Source: Ephemerocybe angulata (taxonomy: Eukaryota; Basidiomycota; Agaricomycetes; Agaricales; Psathyrellaceae). Taken from it: 64,000 nucleotides of DNA. The stretch lies in assembly GCA_013368325.1 (NCBI GenBank), contig JAACJK010000220.1, positions 310,001 through 374,000 on the forward strand. The letters are read 5' to 3'. The translations under genes were made by a program, and so were the position numbers. Below, piece after piece: positions 56,587-64,000 of the stretch (its first letter is position 1; the number at the start of each line of letters is the position of its first letter). A model generated the notes under the pieces. The model searched no databases. It saw only the letters and a program-made list of their open reading frames with translations, and was not told where the DNA came from.

Positions 56587-56690
56587 ACGACCGATATATT
56601 ATGTAATATTCCCGACGATCGGGTTGCGAGCACAGAATCTACAGAATCCGATGTCGGTGTTCCTATGTCGGCATTCCGATGTCGGCCCAG
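56587..56690. repeat. CCGA/TCGG-rich palindromic cluster
   Basis: Within about 100 bp there are the perfect palindrome CCCGACGATCGGG, two copies of CCGATGTCGG and the inverted 12-mer TCGGCATTCCGA. The cluster lies between the two orphan genes. The density suggests a protein-binding region, or remnants of element ends. Confidence 0.6.
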
Positions 56691-56695
56691 CATAT

Positions 56696-57455
56696 CTACT
56701 TCGGGGTTTCCTCCACTTCCTCCTTCACCATCTTCTCCTGCAGGGCTTCGATATCAGCATAGAGGGCTCGCTTCTTGATCAGATTCTCGGAGATGGAGAC
56801 TAGGTGGTCGAAGTTGGCATCCAGCGCGGCATCAATGAATGCGAGGGCGTCGGCGGCAACAACGCGGGCGTCGTTGAGTTCCTTCACCGAGAACTTGCTC
56901 AGGTTGACCTCGGTCTGCAATCTCTGAGGTGGGGGAATCCGATGTGCCCGATCCGCCTTCCACCATTCTGTGACTTGGTAGAACCTGACAGATTCGCCCG
57001 GTGGGCCTGTGGGATCACCACTCCACCTCAGCCACCAGTCCCCACTATACTTTGGGAGTATGGGATCGCGTTCATCCCTCGTGTCGCCCGCGGCTGCCAT
57101 GAGAGCGTCAAACTTCGGGACCGCATTGTCGAGCATAAGTCGGGTCAAGCCTCGGATGGCACAGGGTGGGCTAATCTGCTCAGGGTGGATGGTGACCAAA
57201 ATCCCTGTAATATAATTGGTGGATAACTAGAGGGAATTTATGAGGCCTGGAGAAGACATGGTCAGGAAGAGCACGTACAATCTCGGATTGAAGATTATTG
57301 TAGAACTGGAAGCGATTTGGCTCGTCGAAAGACTCCATCCTGGAAGCAAAGGTATACGCTGCTGCCCGAACTCGGCTAGACGCGTAGTTCAGGAGGTCTT
57401 GTCCCTCTCCCGGGTCAAGGTCTCTGATCAGATGATAGGTCTCTCTGATAGTCAT
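56696..57455 (-). CDS. Orphan gene B beside the KDZ element
   Basis: Two exons. Exon 1 (start 57455) gives MTIRETYHLIRDLDPGEGQD and ends FQFYNNLQSEI at a GTACGT donor. Exon 2 resumes ISPPCAIRGLTRLMLDNAVP and continues KYSGDWWLRWSGDPTGPPGE and FYQVTEWWKADRAHRIPPPQ. A C-terminal coiled coil ends EEVEETPK. About 225 residues, soluble and acidic at the end. The Trp-rich GDWWLRWSGDP stretch is distinctive, but I cannot link it to a named domain. It starts 197 bp from the transposase stop on the same strand. Confidence 0.6.
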
Positions 57456-57652
57456 GAGTAGTGTAAAGGTGTGGGAGGGAGGGGGAGGAGAACAGGAGCT
57501 CTGGGGCCCGTCTCAAATGTGAATATCTAGTTAATAACATGTTTCAAATATCTGTTCCTCTCGATGGGTGATTTGTAGCACGAGGTACATTGTTCAACTT
57601 CTACGATTCCATCAAAGTATATTCTAAACCCCCTTCTATCTTTTCCATGCTT

Positions 57653-60600
57653 CTAATGTCCTTTGCTTTCTACATCGGACTCGCTATCATCCGAGTCGGA
57701 ACTCGTATCCGTTGAATCCGTATCGGGCTCGCTTCCTTCCGGATCTGGATGTTCCAAGTTGACAACCCCTTTAGGGTTGGTATCGGTATCGGCACTCTTG
57801 GCTTTGGTGAGCTTGCCCTGTCCGAATCGGGCGATGGCATCGGCGCGAACCCGACCCCACATGTCGGCTTGGCGATGGGCGTATGACTTTGGCCCATCAC
57901 CGAGGTCAAGTGTGGTCCATCCCAGAGCTCCATCCCGCTGATAAGACATCCATCGGGAAAACCAGTCCATCTCTGACTCAATCATCACCACTTCCTCGTC
58001 CCACCTGTCACGCCGGGACTTCGCGCGGATCCAGTTAACGCGATACACTATATACAGTCAGTCCAAGTGACTGCCAGAAAATAGTAGCCATTTACTTACA
58101 TTCTTCAATGTGATCCCCATTATCCACAGCAACACCCTCGGGCGTTGCCGTCCATATCCAAGTCAATGGTTCCTTTGTAGGCTTGTCCAAGTTTGGGTTG
58201 TATATGCTCGTGACCGCCTTGGTGTGACCTCGGGTGAGTGGCTGGAACATCGGGTAGTCCTTCAAAGCCCCGAGCTTATCCAAAGCCCATCGGGCAATGT
58301 GATATCGCTTCATATGGAAGCGGAGGGACTTGTCGACTTCCTTGATCGCATCATAGCCTCGGGTCTTGGCCCGTTTGCCGATTGCGAGAGCCCGATTTGC
58401 CCGATAGTGCCAAGACTTCTGGGCCACAGAGTCCCGAATACCTTCAAGAGCCTCGTTTGCCTGGGCCACCCGCAATGCCTTCTCAAACTCGGCAACCCGT
58501 TTCCAGCCTTTGGGCAGCTTGGACAAAGCAGATGGAAGAGGAAAGGGGGTCAATTCTTCAGCCGCCTCAACGCGAAGTGCCGCATCCTCCCCCACGACTT
58601 CACAGAAGCACTCGTCGTCATCGTCCCCTTCACAAACACATTCCTCCTTTGAATCATTCCACTTCCCACCCAGCAGAGTACGAACATCTATGGCAAATAG
58701 CTCATCAGCCGACTCATATAAGCTGTTCATAGATTTAATAATGGCTTGACTGGCCCTGAGAAGACCGATATCCATCTTGTTTTGCTTTTTTCGGGCTTCC
58801 TTCCTCTTCTTTGAACTTGACTCAGTGACATCAGCCGGTGGCTGAGAACGAAGCTGGGATAAGAAACGGATTCTGGGAATTTCAGAGAAAGTAATATCAA
58901 ATGCAGGGCCTGGGACTCACTGTGCTTCTTGAAGGTCAATGGCCGATGATACCCAATCGGCAATTCCGAGATGCTCATTCTCCGAAATTTCCAACTCCAT
59001 GAGATTGGCATGAACATCGCCCTTGGGAGTCACTAAACACTGATGAATACGAGGCAGTAATTTAAGTATCGTAGACGCACCTTTGGTTGTCCGAACATTG
59101 TATACGTCCATTGAGTTATTGTTTGTATCGGCCCGGCCCGAATTTGCCTCGTCCATGTCGGCCTGCCATTCCTTTCGCTGGTCCTCTGATGCCGTTTTAT
59201 TGAGTGCTTGAAAACTTTCATTTGCTTTGCTCTGGGATTTCTTCGCCTTTTTCAGCTGTTTGATCAAGTAAGGAACTGTTATTTAAGAATCATGAGTTTC
59301 TACAAAGGAAAAATTAAGATATATGTCTGACCCATCCCCTGTAACTTTCTCCAATTACTATCAGCCATACATGCATCCAACATTTCGGACCGGTGAGCAA
59401 GAGTCATAGATCGGGTCATATTCGCAGCACCATTCAGAGTAGACCAGAGAGATTCCAGAATCTCTCCACTGGTAACACCAGCACCAGGGAGGTAGGTGGC
59501 GGCAAATCGGGCAAGACAATCCTCCTTGTGGCCATGCACGTGGAACAGCCCGACGACGAAGGACATGGGGAGGGTAATCGGGCAGAGAGAGAGTAGATGC
59601 TTGGCTCGGTTGACCCGTTTACGGAAATTGACCGAGTACTGGCAGTTGATGTCGTATGCTAGAGTCACCCCCGACGTACTCTGCCCACCAGTATTGGCGA
59701 TTGCGTGGCAAAGTGCGTAATCTACGTTGATCTGCCTTACAGTGCAAGCTGTCAGCTAAGCTCAAGGGGAGTAGAGAATAGAGAACCACTGTACCTCTCT
59801 CCCTTTTGCATGTCGACAACTCCACCTGGTGCGAAGCAGCCGTGGCGAGCGCATGCAATGGCCACAAGACCCGTAGAGTCATAACCTTTCTTGGCCTTGT
59901 TCTTGTCTGCAACGGCGCGGTGCTCGTAACAGGTTGGCGGCTAGATAAATAAATATCGGGCGGTTTGGGTATCGGGATGTAAGTTCATAAAATTGGGACT
60001 TGCCTCTTGGTACTCTTTTCCACCTTCCAGATGCTCCTGGTAAGCGGTCCTCTCAACCATATACGAAGCTCCATCAGTTAACCAGATGGGATCCTGGCTT
60101 TTTTTCTTGATGGAATGGTTCAATACAAAATTGCCGTCTGCCACAAGATATCGTCTGAATTTCCACCTGGCAGGTTTTGGAGGTTGGGATTTAGTAAAGA
60201 TATTAAACCTTTTGATAGAATGTGACTCACTGGTCTTCGTCGTCTTCCCAATTCTCTGGTAGATTGACGTTCGGCTGAGGGCAAATCGGGCAGTAAAGTG
60301 CCAGTTCCCCGACATCGGGTCGGGTACCAGGCCGAACATGGCCGAAGCCCTTGCGCTTCAAGCCGACAAGATGGTTCCACTGCTGCCAAACCCTTGCGAG
60401 CTCCCGCTTACGGTTCTATATATCGATTCCATCAAAATTTGACCATGATAGAAAGAGGGTAAGACATACCGGAGCCATTGAGGGGAAAATATAGTTGGTG
60501 TAACGTTTGAGAATCTCGGTAAATGTTTCATTGGAAATATGGGCGTGGACCCGATGGATGTGTGCAGCCTTTAGAACCTCGAATGTGAACACGGTTGAGA

Positions 60601-61495
60601 TCTTCTTCCAGGATGAGGGGTAGAGTGACATGTCAAGATACTGAAGGTCCTCAGAGTCCGCATTGACACAGAAACAGGGGAAAACTGGGAGATGGTGAAA
60701 ACCGTTGGTGTGGACAATGGTGATGACCGAGCCCGAGCCCACAGCAGACCTTTGGGGGGTGGCACCATAGGTCGGGTCATCGGTGAAGTTGTCGACGTTG
60801 TTGATACTGATGCAGCGGGCCTCTAGTTGCTCTCGGGTCCCTTTGTACATAGGACAGGGCTGACCATTGTGACCGAGAAAGATGGCGGTACCAACGTGCC
60901 AGAGCCAGGCTGGGACCCAGTGCGTCCCAACCCACCGCTCTATCCGATGCAGGGGGTTTTGCCTATGAACCTCCCGACAGCAGTTGGTGCAGAGCCGAGA
61001 GGTGCTGTAACATTCCAAGCAACGCCATAGGGTTGAATGATCCATACAGCGCTCACAGGTACTGGACCTAAGAGCCTCGGCATGGATGATACGGTCGAGA
61101 TAGGCTGTGCACTTTGTCCGACCCCATTCATCCATGTACTCGTGGGTTGTCTGGTTAAAATATAGGTCAATGTGGTATTGGATAAGCTTAAACATATAAC
61201 GGACCTTCCCCTGACTGGTCTTTCCTGTGTGTTTCTGGAAGATTCCTTCATTGATCGAGGCAGGAGCAGGCAATTCATGGCTTGGTGGGGCAGCATGACT
61301 GAAGCTATCGGGATCGGGCTCATAGCCATCCAATCGGGCGCGTTTTCCCGGGGTCTTCTTGGCTTTGGGAATCCGAGAGGAGATGTGTGCGGTAGTGGGG
61401 ATAAGACGGGATTTCTCCCCCCGGGTAGTCTTCGTTGTGATGACCTTGTGAATGGTAAAGCCAGTGGAGGAGGGGTGGTAGACTTTTTTGGGCAT
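57653..61495 (-). CDS. Kyakuja-Dileera-Zisupton (KDZ) transposase with CxC2-like cluster
   Basis: The start at 61495 (MPKKVYHPSSTGFTIHKVIT) opens a multi-exon gene of well over 1,000 residues without visible breaks. A basic N-terminus precedes a cysteine cluster, CERCMDHSTLWRCLEC then CTNCCREVH, matching the CxC2-like domain attached to fungal KDZ transposases. The core has VADGNFVLNHS (60,110-60,140), LAYDINCQYSVNF (59,640), FHVHGHKEDCLARF (59,530) and EILESLWSTLNGA (59,455). These supply the acidic residues and GH motif expected for the RNase H-like KDZ fold. The C-terminal part contains WHYRANRALAIGKRA and an acidic Ser/Asp tail ending ESDVESKGH. It likely cuts and moves this DNA element. 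Confidence 0.9.
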
Positions 61496-61570
61496 GGCAG
61501 AAGATGGATGTATGACAGGAGATGGCTGTTTGATAGGAGATGACTGCAGATAAACGTGTTGGTCTCCCTC

Positions 61571-61580
61571 ATATATATAC
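61571..61580 (-). promoter_or_regulatory. TATA box of the KDZ transposase gene
   Basis: On the minus strand GTATATATAT lies 76 bp upstream of the chosen ATG at 61495. This spacing supports that start over the open frame that continues upstream through the minisatellite, which begins only with non-ATG codons. Confidence 0.6.
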
Positions 61581-61624
61581 TGTGAAGAAAATCGGCCACA
61601 TGCCTCAAAGTTCATAGTACCCAT

Positions 61625-61815
61625 CAATCTCCTACTTTGCTCCCTCAATCTCCTACTTTGCTCCCTCAATCTCCTACTTTGCTCCCTCAATCTCCTACTT
61701 TGCTCCCTCAATCTCCTACTTTGCTCCCTCAATCTCCTACTTTGCTCCCTCAATCTCCTACCTTGCCAACCTCCATCTCCTACTTTTCTCCCCCAATCTC
61801 CTACCTTGCCAACCT
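61625..61815. repeat. 21-bp minisatellite in the divergent promoter
   Basis: Six perfect tandem copies of a 21-mer beginning CAATCTCCTACTTTGCTCCC run from 61625 to 61750. Three diverged copies follow up to 61815, immediately before the next ATG. On the minus strand the array would read as a 7-residue REQSRRL repeat, but this lies upstream of the TATA box. The array therefore sits in the shared promoter of the transposase and the HMG-like gene. Confidence 0.9.
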
Positions 61816-64000
61816 ATGTCCTCAGCTGCAGAGGAGTCAGACTCTTCTTCCCAGAGCAATACCGATGATGTCCCCAAAGAGGAGAAGAAGACACTAGATA
61901 GTCGGTTTACCGAATCTCAGCTGGACTATCTCCGAGATAACAAAGAGGCGTACCGATATTCAAGCGCAACTCAAAGGAAGGAGTTGGCACAGGAGACCTA
62001 TGAGAAATTTATGCAGGAGATGCAAGCAGCAGGGCGAGATTGTAGCAAGGATGATGCATCGGCTGTGAATGAAGTGAGTGGTCCTTGGCCCGAAACCCGA
62101 CCCGATTCAGATATAACATTTCCATATATAGAACGTTCGGCTTTGGTATCAGCAGAGAGCCCGATCCCGAAAGGATGAACCCCGATGGGGGATTGCTTGG
62201 GATCCAAGGCAGGTTTTTTACAAAGAGAACATGGCTATGGTGCTAGAGACCCAGAGGAAGCTCTATGCCGAGGCTGTGGGCGTACAGCCATCAGAGGTGT
62301 CAATTGAACCCGCCGAGGTTGAAGCCGCAGGTGAGGAGGATGAGGCCGAATCCGAGATCAACTCTGCCAAGTCAGCAAAGCCTCCCCGTCCATTCAATTT
62401 CTTTCAAAGGGCCCTTACAGCTGAATGGACGAAACTAAATGAGAAGGAGCAAAAGAAGTACAAAAAGATGGCTACTCTGTGGAGGGAACAAGGCCCTAAC
62501 GAGGAAGAGAAGCGAAGGTATGTAGGATTGGTCCCAACTCCTATCTATTTCTGAAGCTTATCTCGGCACTACTTATCTCGGCGTTTGTCCATAATTACAG
62601 GCTAGCGGAGACTCGTTTGGTCGAGATTATGACCCAAATATCCCGAGATCTGTATGCCCAAGCTGGAGTTCGGCTTGTTTCTTTGGCGAGTTATACAAAC
62701 ACTCAGGGTGCCCTATGTGTCAGTAAGTACACTTTACTTCCTCAATACTACAGCCTTTGACGTGGCTGGACATATAGCCACCCTTGATTTCAACCACAAG
62801 ATTGACGGAGGTCAAACTTTTAAATCGGGTGCAAGGCAGTGGTGGCACAAGTCAAATCCTGAAGCTGCGTATGGTGATTTCCTTGTTGCATCGGGCAAGG
62901 ACGGCCAAGATCATCGGAAACAGCCCCGTTCCGATCTCGTTCTCAAAAAGAATGAATATGGAGAACCCATCCTCCCCGACCCGAGAATTATCCCACTGGG
63001 AATGAAGAAGCATAAGTACTTTGTTGCCCTTATCCGAGCATTTGTTCGCGGGACATACGGTATGACTTGTTCCCTTACAACCGCACTGTACTTACAATAT
63101 GTATAGCTACTTCTAAGGGTGTCAAGGAAAAGAGCCGAGAAGCAGCACCCCCTTGGAGCGCACTGGCCCGAGACCTCGGGTCCTTGGTTTCCCGAGACTA
63201 CTTTCCAAGCAAGTACGAGCCTCTCTGTGACCCAAATGTCATTCGCGTGGACAGGGCAGAGAAAATCCTGAAATTCTGGTTCCGGAGGCAAGAGAATGGA
63301 GAGATTCCCCTCTCATTTCATCACTATCTTGGAACTGATGACGAATACCATGAACGTGTACCCCGAGAGGTACAGGTCCTATCGGACTCCGAAGCATCCG
63401 AAGACGAAGGACAGCCCAAAGCACCAACTCGGAAGACGCGTGCCCGACGTGACCCTGGTGGATCTCGGGCAACTGGTCTCCCCGATCATAGTGGATCAGC
63501 CCCTAGCTCTGATGCTAGCTCCGAAAGTGAAGTCGAATCCCGATCCCGTACAAAGAAGAAGAAGAAGGCTAGTGTCAGAGGACCCCAGAAGTCAGCGGCA
63601 AGGTTGAGCGCTAAAATAGGCGCCAAGTCACGGGGGAAATTGGCCGGTGTGCAGAAAGGGGGTCGGCGTATTGGGGATGACTCCGATGGTGAAAGGGAGG
63701 ATTCCGGTGTTGGTGCTGTCCCATCGGATAAAGAGGTGATTTCGGAGGCGAATCTTGGTCTTCAACGGGACATCAAAGGGAAGTCTCGAGAGGTGACCGT
63801 GGATATGGATGTTGACATTCATATCAATCAAGGTATTAATTTCCATAAGACAAATGGATTGGGCTAACCTTTGGCTATAGAACCTGCCGTTGGCTCCTAT
63901 GGTATTGAAACTCCCGATATCGGCACCCCGATGATTGTAAATTCGGAAATCGGCAGCCCGACGGTGATCAATTCCCGGCATGGCACCCCGACTTTGGACT
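61816..64000 (+). CDS. HMG-box-like nuclear protein, runs off right edge
   Basis: The ATG at 61816 gives MSSAAEESDSSSQSNTDDVP, then an LDSRFTESQLDYLRDNKEAY helix. After an intron, KPPRPFNFFQRALTAEWTKL joined to NEKEQKKYKKMATLWREQ has the spacing of an HMG box. Later exons carry FKSGARQWWHKSNPEAAYG, PDPRIIPLGMKKHKYFVAL and PLCDPNVIRVDRAEKILKFW. A long Ser/Lys/Arg-rich disordered region with SRTKKKKKASVRG follows. The last exon in view (entered after donor GTATTA) encodes a 10-residue IGTP repeat and is still open at the window edge. It is divergent from the KDZ transposase and probably a partner DNA-binding protein of the element; that role is inferred. Confidence 0.7.
63919..64000 (+). repeat. 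30-bp coding tandem repeat (IGTP repeat)
   Basis: Units at 63919-63948 and 63949-63978, and a third cut by the edge, encode IGTPMIVNSE, IGSPTVINSR and HGTPTLD. Each unit carries CCGA or TCGG tetramers. The array probably continues beyond the window. Confidence 0.7.

Noticed and set aside
61496..61753. N-terminal extension of the KDZ transposase by REQSRRL repeats
   Set aside because: The frame is open but begins with a non-ATG codon and lies upstream of a good TATA box; the repeats are better explained as a promoter minisatellite.
1..64000. tRNA, rRNA or CRISPR features
   Set aside because: Scanning for T-loop GTTCRA contexts, rRNA-like blocks and spaced direct repeats found nothing convincing; CRISPR arrays are not expected in a fungal nucleus.

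Overview
The window is a nuclear contig piece from a filamentous basidiomycete, most likely an Agaricomycete (mushroom-forming fungus). The evidence is genes split by many short GT-AG introns of about 50-60 bp, dense packing on both strands, an alpha-1,3-glucan synthase, agaric-type orphan kinases, and a Kyakuja-Dileera-Zisupton (KDZ) transposase carrying a basidiomycete CxC2-like cysteine cluster. I cannot name the species. All splice sites were read by eye; those given exactly keep the frame and were chosen because they restore a family motif.

Bases 1-48,650 are mainly conserved housekeeping sequence. From left to right: an unidentified gene running off the left edge (-); a DUF4211 nuclear protein (+); TAF13 of TFIID (+); a PPIE-like RRM protein (-); an agaric-type protein-kinase-like gene (+); NSRP1 (-) head to head with RCC1, the Ran exchange factor (+); a very large alpha-1,3-glucan synthase (-) head to head with the MAPKKK STE11 (+); tRNA methyltransferase TRM1 (-); a ferric reductase (-) beside the copper chaperone ATX1 (-); a LAT-type amino-acid transporter (-); exosome subunit MTR3 (-) head to head with PRCC (+); mitochondrial dehydratase HTD2 (-); sphingoid base kinase LCB4 (-) head to head with a SAM methyltransferase (+); nucleoporin NUP133 (+); COA8 (-); an AIM34-like SAP protein (-); and a TKL-like kinase (+).

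Bases 48,650-52,900 are a rearranged accessory zone. A 668-bp Tc1/mariner-like MITE with 26-bp perfect terminal inverted repeats and TA duplications lies behind the intact kinase. Next comes a wrecked tandem copy of that kinase gene. It carries an internal deletion, an in-place inversion of about 160 bp, and an insertion of about 1.6 kb. The insertion holds a small secreted-protein gene that is itself interrupted by a frameshift in a C6 run. A 5' fragment resembling dipeptidyl peptidase III follows.

Bases 52,900-64,000 look like a KDZ DNA transposon neighbourhood. An apparently intact KDZ transposase with CxC2-like cysteine cluster (-) faces an HMG-box-like gene (+) across a 21-bp minisatellite. 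Beside them are a TET/JBP-family 2-oxoglutarate dioxygenase with its metal and 2OG ligands present (+), a protein ending in an RNase H1 N-terminal/viroplasmin-like domain (-), and two orphan genes (-). TET/JBP genes travelling with KDZ transposons are known in basidiomycetes. The multi-gene set seen here, with its CCGA/TCGG-rich palindromes, is the most interesting candidate system: a transposon that may carry its own DNA-demethylation enzyme and chromatin-type accessory proteins.
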